From IMG/VR virus record IMGVR_UViG_3300032011_000001, positions 1-64,000 of that record: 64,000 nucleotides of DNA. One strand, written 5' to 3'. Position 1 is the first letter of the stretch; the number at the start of each line of letters is the position of its first letter. This document shows positions 1 to 6,892 of the stretch, piece by piece. The notes under the pieces were generated by a model. It saw only the letters and a program-made list of their open reading frames with translations. It ran no database searches and was not told where the DNA came from. This DNA comes from a virus. The position numbers and the translations under genes were made by a program.

Positions 1-1240
1 CAGCGTGGACGTGCCAGTTGCTGTGATGTCATCAATGTAACCATGATCAACATGAGCTTCAGCAAACTGCAAAGCAGATGTACCCAAGTCTCTTGCACTA
101 TCAGTTGATGGAACAATGTCGCTGTCAAAGCGGCCTGTTGCAGTGATCGTATCAGAGGTAGCGTTACCTAAGTCAACGTCACCAGTTGCAGACAATGTTG
201 TTGCAGTCAAAGCTTGAACAGCAGTTGTACCAGCGGAGACAGTCAAGCCACCTTTGGTAACAGCCATAGCATTGTTCGCAGTCAACGTGCTCTCAACGTG
301 CATCGTGCCGCCGACTGACGCATTGCCAGAACCAGAGACAGTGCCCATAACAGTTAAGTTACTACCCAAGCTTGTTGCACCAGCAATTTGCAGTGTGCTA
401 GAGCCAGAGATGGTTGTAAACTTTGCAGTTGTTGCAGAGTTTGCACCGATAGCAGTACCATCAATTGCACCACCGTTGATGTCAACAGTAGTCAATGTGG
501 ACGTGCCAGTTGCAGTGATTGCATCAATGTAACCGTGATCAACATGAGCTTCGGCCCACTGCTTTGCAGATGTACCTAAGTCTCTTGCACTATCAGTTGA
601 TGGCACCAAGTCACTATCAAATTGGCCTGTTGCCGTGATAGTGTCTGTGGTAGCATTACCCAAGTCAACGTCACCAGTTGCAGACAATGTTGTCACAGTT
701 GCCGCAGCAGGAGTTGTCCCACCAAGGACTGCATCAACAGTACCACCGTTAATATCGGCAGTAGTTGCAACCAAGCTAGCTGCAGTAGTTACACCAGCAG
801 CACTAACGCTAAGCTTATCAGTACCGTCTGTTTGCTCAACATTAAACAATTGAGCTGTTTGGCTACCAACGCCTTTAACATTCAAAGTGATCTCGTCAGT
901 AGTGTCACCGGTGATTGTGGCACCAGCAGCAACGACCAGTTGATCATTTGCAGTCAAAGTTGTGAATGTACCAGCAGCAGGAGTTGCTGCACCAACAGTT
1001 GTACCATCAATTGCGCCGCCGTTGATGTCAACAGTAGTCAAGGTAGACGTGCCAGTCGCAGTGATGTTATCAATGTGACCAGTGTCAATATGAGCTTCGG
1101 CAAACTGTAAAGCAGATGTACCTAAGTCTCTTGCACTATCGGTTGATGGAACAATGTCACTGTCAAAGCGACCTGTTGCGGTGATGGTGTCAGAGGTAGC
1201 ATTACCTAAGTCAACATCGCCTGTAGCAGAAATATTCACA
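1..1240 (-). repeat. Direct repeats inside the truncated fibre gene
   Basis: A coding module is repeated in the same frame. Its landmark stretch, encoding STDSARDLGTSA, falls near bases 74, 566 and 1112, so copies are spaced 492 and 546 bases apart (164 and 182 codons). Copies are very similar at nucleotide level, differing at scattered sites and in the spacer segments. They could recombine to change fibre length. Confidence 0.8.
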
Positions 1241-1617
1241 GTTCTAAACGTAGAACTTGCTGGGTTATATGAAATAGAACCCGAATGAATATACTGAGTT
1301 TCAGAGCCGCCAGAGGCAGAGACAAACGTTAAATGTAAATAATTGTCTGTGTCTGCTGGGCTAGTAGAAGCATTTTCCACTGAGCCTCCAACGCCTGATA
1401 AATTAGAACCGTTACCATAAAAATATGATGCCGATATCTTTCCGCTAGCAGACAATGATAAGCCTGTAGCGTTGTTGTCTCCGCCTGCAGCGGAAGACGA
1501 AATAGTTAATGAGCCACTAAAATAGTGAGCACCATTATCCAGAGAACGAAATTTGGTGTCTTTCCAATTCGCTCCAGAGCCGGATATAACGGCTATACCT
1601 CTTGGATCAATAGGCAT
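1..1617 (-). CDS. Repetitive tail-fibre protein, C-terminus cut by window edge
   Basis: The reading frame opens at the ATG at 1617 (MPIDPRGIAVISGSG) and stays open through all 539 codons to base 1, so the C-terminal part is missing. GGAGGG lies a few bases upstream of the start. A short unique head is followed by modules of the type GDVDLGNATSDTITATG, FDSDIVPSTDSARDLG, AEAHVDHGYID and TSTLTTVDINGGAIDG, recurring three times. Such Thr/Ser/Gly/Asp-rich trimeric beta-fibre modules are common in tail fibres of marine phages. The likely role is host-surface recognition. It is the last gene of the adhesion block and has its own leader hairpin at 1631-1654. Fibre identity is well supported by composition and context; the receptor is unknown and the receptor-binding tip is outside the window. 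Confidence 0.8.
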   Translation of the reverse strand, partial: MPIDPRGIAVISGSGANWKDTKFRSLDNGAHYFSGSLTISSSAAGGDNNATGLSLSASGKISASYFYGNGSNLSGVGGSVENASTSPADTDNYLHLTFVSASGGSETQYIHSGSISYNPASSTFRTVNISATGDVDLGNATSDTITATGRFDSDIVPSTDSARDLGTSALQFAEAHIDTGHIDNITATGTSTLTTVDINGGAIDGTTVGAATPAAGTFTTLTANDQLVVAAGATITGDTTDEITLNVKGVGSQTAQLFNVEQTDGTDKLSVSAAGVTTAASLVATTADINGGTVDAVLGGTTPAAATVTTLSATGDVDLGNATTDTITATGQFDSDLVPSTDSARDLGTSAKQWAEAHVDHGYIDAITATGTSTLTTVDINGGAIDGTAIGANSATTAKFTTISGSSTLQIAGATSLGSNLTVMGTVSGSGNASVGGTMHVESTLTANNAMAVTKGGLTVSAGTTAVQALTATTLSATGDVDLGNATSDTITATGRFDSDIVPSTDSARDLGTSALQFAEAHVDHGYIDDITATGTSTL

Positions 1618-1630
1618 ATTTTTTCCCTCC

Positions 1631-1654
1631 TTCTTCGTCGAATATCACGAAGAA
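1631..1654 (-). promoter_or_regulatory. Hairpin abutting the ribosome binding site of the 1617 fibre gene
   Basis: Inverted repeat with arms 1631-1637 (TTCTTCG) and 1648-1654 (CGAAGAA); a further T-A pair closes the loop. On the minus strand the 3' arm runs straight into GGAGGG and then the ATG at 1617. The same structure with paired base changes precedes the next upstream gene (2140-2163). It may control mRNA end formation, stability or translation; there is no U-tract, so it is not a classical terminator. Confidence 0.55.
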
Positions 1655-1687
1655 ATAAATTAAAAGTTTACTAATGTTTCCCATCTA

Positions 1688-2125
1688 TTAACTTAGATGA
1701 AAGAACATGTCAGGTACCCACGCACTATTGCGCGAAAAATACCATTTGTGGCCTTGCGAGAAAGCCTGAGCTGCGTCATTGCTGACTGCGACAGAACCTC
1801 CATTGGCAATTGCACCTTTCGTAAGGCCAGTTGAATTTAGATATATAACGTGTCCATTGTAATCTTCTGGCGCTGCAGCCAGAGTATTTAAAATACCAAT
1901 ATCATTTTCAGAACCTGAAGCATATACTGGAATTCTAAAGACGCCATGAACCTTCGTCACATCGTTAACGTTGTTTGTCTTTCTACCTAACATCGTACTA
2001 CCAGAGATGGCCAATGCTTTATTGGACCCTCCCGCAGAAATGATAGCCGAACCATCGTCCAAAAACCTATGGACATTGGTCGGTGATGAACCGGTAGTGA
2101 CTTGCAACCCTCTTCTTCCTACCAT
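1688..2125 (-). CDS. Stand-alone fibre-module protein, paralogue of the 6893-8005 N-terminus
   Basis: 145 residues with ATG at 2125 (MVGRRGLQVTTGSSPTN) preceded by GGAGGG. The whole protein matches the first ~140 residues of the protein at 6893-8005: shared blocks are GLQVTTG/TLQVTTG, DDGS, FRIP, ILNTLA, YNG and the nearly identical TKGAIANGGSVAVSNDAA. It lacks the repeat domain of its paralogue and is effectively only the N-terminal module. Given its place between two fibre-type genes it is probably a small virion or fibre-associated protein, perhaps a fibre base or adaptor; this is inference. It sits downstream of the terminator at 2417-2441, so it probably needs its own promoter. No enzymatic motif is visible. 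Confidence 0.75.
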   Translation of the reverse strand: MVGRRGLQVTTGSSPTNVHRFLDDGSAIISAGGSNKALAISGSTMLGRKTNNVNDVTKVHGVFRIPVYASGSENDIGILNTLAAAPEDYNGHVIYLNSTGLTKGAIANGGSVAVSNDAAQAFSQGHKWYFSRNSAWVPDMFFHLS

Positions 2126-2139
2126 ATTATTTTCCCTCC

Positions 2140-2163
2140 TTCTTTGTCAAATATCACAAAGAA
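2140..2163 (-). promoter_or_regulatory. Hairpin abutting the ribosome binding site of the 2125 gene
   Basis: Arms 2140-2146 (TTCTTTG) and 2157-2163 (CAAAGAA). Relative to the hairpin at 1631-1654 the stem has a C-G pair changed to T-A on both sides, a compensatory change, and the loop is nearly the same. GGAGGG follows directly on the minus strand. Confidence 0.55.
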
Positions 2164-2416
2164 ATTAAAAGTTTCTTTTTTTACGAATGAGGCGTATATT
2201 AAAGGTGAGTTTCCGCAACAAGTATATAAAATTGGCAACTCTTACCTCCCGAAAAAGGTTTCTTAATAAAACGCCCTTCTTCACAAGCATCCCTTCTCAA
2301 ACGTGGGGCTTGATATTAGTATTTAGTGAGAAAAGTGTGGTTTATTGCCTGTTTGCTTCAAGTTCTCTGAAAAAAGTTCCTGCACGTTTTTTATCAAATA
2401 TTTTATGCAGATCCAA

Positions 2417-2441
2417 TAAAAAACCCGGCGCGGGGCCGGGT
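2417..2441 (-). terminator. Factor-independent terminator after the adhesin array
   Basis: On the minus strand a 7-bp G+C-rich stem (ACCCGGC at 2441-2435 with GCCGGGT at 2429-2423, 5-base loop) is followed by six T residues. It lies about 30 bases past the stop codon of the adhesin gene ending at 2470. It is the only canonical intrinsic terminator seen in the window and should separate the array from the two genes downstream. Confidence 0.88.
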
Positions 2442-2469
2442 CTTGAAAGTATGTTGTGCGAGCGTGTTA

Positions 2470-3552
2470 TTAGCTTACATCTTTTGTGAAAAACTCAAAG
2501 CCATCAATTAGCGCATCGTGACACAAATAGTCGTCATCATGGGTTATAGCATGAGCCGTATAATAGCCACAGTCTTGAGATTTCAAGGTTGAGTTTGAAC
2601 TATCCCATTGTCTATAGTAAGAATCAGTAGTCGCTATTGAAATGGTTGTCTGCTTTGTCCATGTTTCGTTACTGAGAGTTTCTCCAATAGGTGCGGTATA
2701 GATCTCAACCTTATCGGCACTAGCTTGTGGTGTCACATCCATCCGAACATGATACCATGTGTTGAACGAGCCTGAAAATATAGTCTCATGAAGACTGTTG
2801 GTACCCGAACTAATGCCGTGAGAAATATCATTTGTTTTATGAGCGTGGAATTTCAAGCGAGGAACCCTTGCACCGACTTTGCCAGCTTCACTGGTTCCGC
2901 CCTGAGCGCCGTCGCTGTCGTCTCTCAAGGTTGAGAGCGTCAAGCAATATCCCGTCATTCTTGGGTTGTAATCGCCACCAGAGCCATAGAAAGCATCTAC
3001 AGCGTCTTCGGTAGCGTCATTAAAATAAGACGCACTTAGAGAGCCTGTTCCTGAACTTACATAGTCTCCCTGCTGGGCGGTGCCTGGGCCGATGCCCTTG
3101 ACGAACAGGCCAATTTCTGAGCCTTGATTTCTCTCGGAGTTGGCGACTATTGAGGAGTTGTCGTTGCCCAGTCTCAAGAAAGCTCGAATACTGTAGGCAA
3201 TTGTAGTACCTTCCGCAGGAGTTGCGTCAACTGGAAAGTCGCTTCCTGAGTCTGAGCCCGTTGTTATAAACGCCGCCATAATGCATGCGTTGTGATAGCT
3301 ATTGTTGGAATGAATGCTGGCCTGGCCATACATATATCCAGTGCAATAATCTCCCGCAGAAGCTGGTGCTGTGCCGGACAAGAAGGAGTGTGGGACGATA
3401 GAGCCAAAAGCTGCTTCGCCACCGCTGGTAGCTGCCCATGGGCCACCATTGCCGTAGGCCAAGAGGGACATGAAACGTTCCCCCCCTTCGAACTCGCCGG
3501 AATTGCCGCCGTACATGCCGGCATATCTAAAGTTTGAACGTGAAATTCCCAT
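2470..3552 (-). CDS. Adhesin-like protein, array member A
   Basis: 360 residues, ATG at 3552 (MGISRSNFRYAG) with AGGAGA upstream. It is closely related along its length to the protein at 4690-5778 and more distantly to those at 3568-4668 and 5794-6867. Landmarks are EAAFGSIVPHSFLSGTAPAS, RAFLRLGNDNSS, a Gly/Asp-rich stretch DDSDGAQGGTSEAG, WYHVRMDVTP, DKVEIYTAP, and a C-terminal DALIDGFEFFTK. The residues between 15 and 45 differ strongly from the sister copy while flanking parts are almost the same. There are no catalytic signatures or membrane segments. Its place among fibre genes suggests a virion surface or receptor-binding role, which is inference. Last gene before the terminator at 2417-2441. 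Confidence 0.7.
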   Translation of the reverse strand: MGISRSNFRYAGMYGGNSGEFEGGERFMSLLAYGNGGPWAATSGGEAAFGSIVPHSFLSGTAPASAGDYCTGYMYGQASIHSNNSYHNACIMAAFITTGSDSGSDFPVDATPAEGTTIAYSIRAFLRLGNDNSSIVANSERNQGSEIGLFVKGIGPGTAQQGDYVSSGTGSLSASYFNDATEDAVDAFYGSGGDYNPRMTGYCLTLSTLRDDSDGAQGGTSEAGKVGARVPRLKFHAHKTNDISHGISSGTNSLHETIFSGSFNTWYHVRMDVTPQASADKVEIYTAPIGETLSNETWTKQTTISIATTDSYYRQWDSSNSTLKSQDCGYYTAHAITHDDDYLCHDALIDGFEFFTKDVS

Positions 3553-3567
3553 TTTATTTTTCTCCTA

Positions 3568-4668
3568 TTAGCTTGATATATTTTTTGAATACACAGTTAG
3601 TGCATCTAAGTATGCGTCGTGGTTTCTGGACCGGGTGCTAAGGGTTGAGCCATTTTGATCTCTCCACGCCTGCACACAATAACCCAAACCCCTGTGGTTT
3701 TGGGCATGCTGACGAGTGACGTAATGACAAGTTCCAGCAAAACGATATTGAGTTGCTCTTTTTGTCCATGTTTCCGAACCTATCGTGTCGGTTGCGGGTG
3801 CTGTGTAAATTTCAATTTTGTCTGTTCCTGGTAAGGGCGTAATGTCCATCCTTATGCGATACCACGCATTGAATGCGTATGAGCCTTGGCACTTGTGAAC
3901 TCTTGGTCGTTGAAACGTGTTCCCAGCGGCGGCTTCGTTCGCATGAGGGCCAGTACTAATGAAAAGAAGTCTTACCACGCCAACATTCCCCCTGTTGGTA
4001 TCTTTAACGCTTGAGCCATCACCATCGGAGTCAATATCGTCGTTGCCCCAAGAGTAATGCTTCATACTAGAAAGCCAGAGAGTGTACCCGTTTATTAAGG
4101 TGCCGTAAGTATCCGTCTTGGAGTACACTGCATATCCATAATCATCACCATCGGCATCGGTGGTGTATCTAGCTGTGGTGGATGGCGTTCTAGCTCCAAA
4201 GAACAGACCCACTGCAGTGCCGCTTGACGTATATTGACTCACTGATGCTGTGTAGAGACAGCCCAATCTGACTGTGGCTCTCATAGAGACAGCAGTTGCT
4301 TGGCTGCGCTTTCCTGTTGAGTTTGCAAAGCTTGCTGCTGCGCTCCAAGCTGAACCACTGTTTGGGTCTAGTCTTGGCCCCAAGGATCTAGTTCCCAAGA
4401 AACCCATGCCATACCAACCTCTATTGTAGTTGTTCACTGAGTAATTGTATTGGCTGAAGATCCACCCTCTTGCATAATCTCCGCAAGTGGTTATTGCGCC
4501 AGATAACGTGGAATGGGGAACTGACATTCCCTCTGCAGCATATCCGCCGTTAGTACCACTTTCGCTGCCATTGCCGCGAGCCATGTTGTGGGCAGCCATT
4601 CTCACGTTGCCGTCGGTGGCGTCGTTGAGGGTCGTATACCCTAGAAAATTAAAATCCTGTTTTGCCAT
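3568..4668 (-). CDS. Adhesin-like protein, array member B
   Basis: 366 residues, ATG at 4668 (MAKQDFNFLGY) with GAGAGG upstream. Sister of the protein at 5794-6867. Shared blocks are NGGYAAEG, TTCGDYAR, YGMGFLGTRSLG, SGSAWSA, SMKHYSWGN and an Asp-rich loop DIDSDGDG that looks like a calcium-binding DxDxDG site. The later part (WYRIRMDITP, DKIEIYTAPATD, ETWTK) aligns with the A-type proteins, showing a common origin. The stop is 15 bases before the A start at 3552, consistent with co-translation. Adhesin or receptor-binding function is inferred from duplication, composition and location. Confidence 0.7.
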   Translation of the reverse strand: MAKQDFNFLGYTTLNDATDGNVRMAAHNMARGNGSESGTNGGYAAEGMSVPHSTLSGAITTCGDYARGWIFSQYNYSVNNYNRGWYGMGFLGTRSLGPRLDPNSGSAWSAAASFANSTGKRSQATAVSMRATVRLGCLYTASVSQYTSSGTAVGLFFGARTPSTTARYTTDADGDDYGYAVYSKTDTYGTLINGYTLWLSSMKHYSWGNDDIDSDGDGSSVKDTNRGNVGVVRLLFISTGPHANEAAAGNTFQRPRVHKCQGSYAFNAWYRIRMDITPLPGTDKIEIYTAPATDTIGSETWTKRATQYRFAGTCHYVTRQHAQNHRGLGYCVQAWRDQNGSTLSTRSRNHDAYLDALTVYSKNISS

Positions 4669-4689
4669 CTCTTGTTCCTCTCTTTGTTA

Positions 4690-5778
4690 TTAAGTCAAAT
4701 CTTTCGTAAAAAACTCAAAACCATCTATTAATGCATCGTGAGCCAAATAATCATCATCGTGAGTTTTACAGTGAGCCGCGAAAAAGCCACAGTCTTGTTG
4801 TTTGGAAGTAGAATCTGTTGAATCCCAGCTTCTGTAATATTCGTCTGTGGCGTATATACGCACTGTCTCTCGCTTTGTCCATGTCTCGCTACCCAGGGCG
4901 TTTGCAATAGGGGCCGTATAAATTTCTACCTTGTCATGCCCCGATATTGGTGTTACGTCCATTCGAACATGATACCAGGTATTAAAAGAACCTGAAAAGA
5001 TTTCAACATGCTTGCTGTTAACGCCTGGTAAGACGCTGTGGTTGATATTATTCGTTCGGTGGGCGTGGAACTTCAGGCGTGGAATTCTTGCACCTTTTAC
5101 GCCAGCTTCACTGGTTCCGCCAGTTGTTCCGTCGCTGTCGTCTCTCAAGGTTGACAAGGAGAGATAATACCCAGACATTCTTGGGTTGTAACTGCCGCCA
5201 GACGCATAGAAAGGATCGGTGGCATCTTCGTCAGCGTCGTGATAATAAGACGCACTTAGAGAGCCTGTTGGTGAGGCTGTATAGTCATTCTGTTGGTTTG
5301 TTCCTGGGCCGATGCCCTTGACGAAGATACCGATTTCTGAGCCTTGATTTCTCTCGTGGTTGGCGTTTATTGAGGAGTTGTCGTTGCCCAGTCTCAAGAA
5401 AGCTCGAATACTGTAGGCAGTTCTGGTCCCTTCATTTGGAACTGTGTCCACTGGAAAGTCGCTTCCTGAGTCTGAGCCCGTTGTTACGAATGCTGCCACG
5501 AGGTGTGCCCTATGGTAGCTATTATTCGAAGGGTGACTGGCTTGTCCGTACATATAACCAAGGCAAAAGTCCCCCGCAGAGGCTGGTGCGGTGCCAGACA
5601 AGAAGGAATGTGGAACGACAGAGCCAAAAGCTGCTTCGCCGCCGCCCTCGTTGTTGTTGGCCCAACCAGCGCCTTGGTGTTGGCTTGCCAGTGCTGCCCA
5701 TCGCTGAGCTGCATCGGTCGTGCCCGTACTGCCTATCCATGAGCCTGCGTATCTAAAATTTGAACGTGAAATTGCCAT
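4690..5778 (-). CDS. Adhesin-like protein, array member A'
   Basis: 362 residues, ATG at 5778 (MAISRSNFRYAGSW) with AGGAGA upstream in the same leader context as member A. The middle and end are nearly the same as in the protein at 2470-3552 (RNQGSEIG, GSLSASY, YNPRMSGY, LRDDSDG, FHAHRTN, FSGSFNTWYHVRMDVTP). The segment at residues 15-45 is different (DAAQRWAALASQHQ here). This pattern suggests paralogues differing mainly in a few exposed patches. No catalytic motif is seen. Probably virion surface; confidence in the gene is high, in the role moderate. Confidence 0.7.
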   Translation of the reverse strand: MAISRSNFRYAGSWIGSTGTTDAAQRWAALASQHQGAGWANNNEGGGEAAFGSVVPHSFLSGTAPASAGDFCLGYMYGQASHPSNNSYHRAHLVAAFVTTGSDSGSDFPVDTVPNEGTRTAYSIRAFLRLGNDNSSINANHERNQGSEIGIFVKGIGPGTNQQNDYTASPTGSLSASYYHDADEDATDPFYASGGSYNPRMSGYYLSLSTLRDDSDGTTGGTSEAGVKGARIPRLKFHAHRTNNINHSVLPGVNSKHVEIFSGSFNTWYHVRMDVTPISGHDKVEIYTAPIANALGSETWTKRETVRIYATDEYYRSWDSTDSTSKQQDCGFFAAHCKTHDDDYLAHDALIDGFEFFTKDLT

Positions 5779-5793
5779 GTTACTTTTCTCCTA

Positions 5794-6867
5794 TTATACT
5801 ATCTTTGAATATACCACCAAGCCATCAATGAAGGCGTCGTGGTTCTTATCTACTGCCGTTGCATTGGTGTCTCGCCAAGCAGAAACACAATATCCTATAC
5901 CTTTGCGGTCAGCATTGACCCTGGGTAAATAGTGGCTGGTTCCCGCGAAACGATACTGGGTTGCAACTTTCGTCCAGGTTTCCGAGCCTACCGTATCGGT
6001 TGCTGGTGCTGTATATATTTCAATCTTGTCTGTTCCCGGAAATGGAGTAATATCCATTCTTATTCTATACCATTTGTTGTACTGGTATGTTCCTTGACAC
6101 TTGTGAAATCTCGACCTGGCTGCGCCAGCACTGCTGCCGCCGTTGGTAGCATACTGTTGTGAGCCAAACAGGAGTCTCACTGTTTGAGCTCCTCTATTGG
6201 AATCTGAAACACTCGTACCGTCACCATCGGAGTCAATATCGCTGTTTCCCCAAGAGTAATGTTTCAGACTAGAGAGCATAAGAGTGTATCCTTGAAATTG
6301 GGTGCCATAGGCTGTAGTCTTATTGATAACCGTTCCAGCATAATCATCGCCATCGGAGTCATCTGTGTATTGAGTTGTCTGGGATGGCATGGTCGCATTG
6401 GTAAAGACGCCAATCGACGTTCCAAATGATGCCGAGTCTGCTGATCCGGTGTTGTCTGCTCCCAATCTGACCGTTGCTCTTATAGAGACAGCGGTGGCCG
6501 TTGTGCGTTTTCCTGATGAGTTTGCAAAGTTTGCTGATGCGCTCCAAGCAGAGCCGCTAGCTGGGTCCAGCCTTGCTCCCAATGATCTAGTTCCCAAGAA
6601 ACCCATGCCATACCAACCTACATTGTAGTTGTTTGTTGAGTATCTGTTGGCGCTGAAAAGCCATGCTCTTGCATAGTCTCCGCAAGTGGTTATTGAAGCA
6701 CTGAGAGAGCTATGCAACTGAGACTGTCCTTCTGCTGCGTATCCGCCGTTGGTACTTCCGCCAGCGCCGTTGCCAGCTGCAATATCATATGCTATTTTTC
6801 TCACGCCGCCGTCGGTAGTGTCATTGCTTGTTCTATAACCTAGAAATCTAAAATCCTGTTTTGCCAT
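5794..6867 (-). CDS. Adhesin-like protein, array member B'
   Basis: 357 residues, ATG at 6867 (MAKQDFRFLGYRTSND) with the same GAGAGGAACAAGAG leader as member B. The putative calcium-binding loop DIDSDGDG is conserved, as are YGMGFLGTRSLG, GNSDID, WYRIRMDITP and DKIEIYTAP. First gene of the four-member array in transcription order. Differences from member B concentrate in the first 35 residues and around residues 140-185. Function is inferred as for the other members. Confidence 0.7.
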   Translation of the reverse strand: MAKQDFRFLGYRTSNDTTDGGVRKIAYDIAAGNGAGGSTNGGYAAEGQSQLHSSLSASITTCGDYARAWLFSANRYSTNNYNVGWYGMGFLGTRSLGARLDPASGSAWSASANFANSSGKRTTATAVSIRATVRLGADNTGSADSASFGTSIGVFTNATMPSQTTQYTDDSDGDDYAGTVINKTTAYGTQFQGYTLMLSSLKHYSWGNSDIDSDGDGTSVSDSNRGAQTVRLLFGSQQYATNGGSSAGAARSRFHKCQGTYQYNKWYRIRMDITPFPGTDKIEIYTAPATDTVGSETWTKVATQYRFAGTSHYLPRVNADRKGIGYCVSAWRDTNATAVDKNHDAFIDGLVVYSKIV

Positions 6868-6892
6868 CTCTTGTTCCTCTCTTTAAAAGATT

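Larger units (their letters stand above)
2126..2469. other. Longest non-coding gap in the window
   Basis: About 340 bases between two minus-strand genes. It holds the terminator at 2417-2441, the leader hairpin at 2140-2163 and the GGAGGG site for the gene starting at 2125. A minus-strand match to the late-promoter core, ACTAAATACT at about 2318-2327 (consensus TATAAATACT in T4), is a weak promoter candidate. A 41-codon minus-strand frame (2165-2290; basic peptide starting MLVKKGVLLRN) is possible but has a poorly spaced binding site. No tRNA-like fold was recognised. Confidence 0.5.
2470..6867 (-). repeat. Tandem duplication of a two-gene adhesin unit (A-B-A'-B')
   Basis: Unit 1 (2470-4668) and unit 2 (4690-6867) are direct repeats about 2.2 kb long. 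The A starts are 2226 bases apart and the B starts 2199 bases apart. Near-identical patches, for example 3115-3210 against 5335-5430, alternate with strongly diverged patches. The leader sequences before the A starts, and those before the B starts, are conserved between units. A and B also share a C-terminal region, so two successive duplications are indicated. Confidence 0.9.

Noticed and set aside
622-1110. Cysteine-rich plus-strand open frame of 162 codons
   Set aside because: It is the antisense shadow of the repetitive fibre gene; the cysteine pattern comes from reverse-complemented repeat codons and there is no ribosome binding site.
2165-2290. Minus-strand 41-codon leader frame, and a TTG frame overlapping the start at 2125
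   Set aside because: Binding site of the first is too close to the ATG; the second relies on a TTG start. Neither has supporting conservation that can be seen here.
2187-2489. Plus-strand 100-codon frame across the largest gap
   Set aside because: It runs through the terminator hairpin and into the opposite-strand coding end, has no binding site and no recognisable protein pattern.
2470-6867. Diversity-generating retroelement acting on the adhesin array
   Set aside because: No reverse transcriptase gene or template repeat is in the window, and the differences between copies are spread and include indels, not adenine-directed changes.
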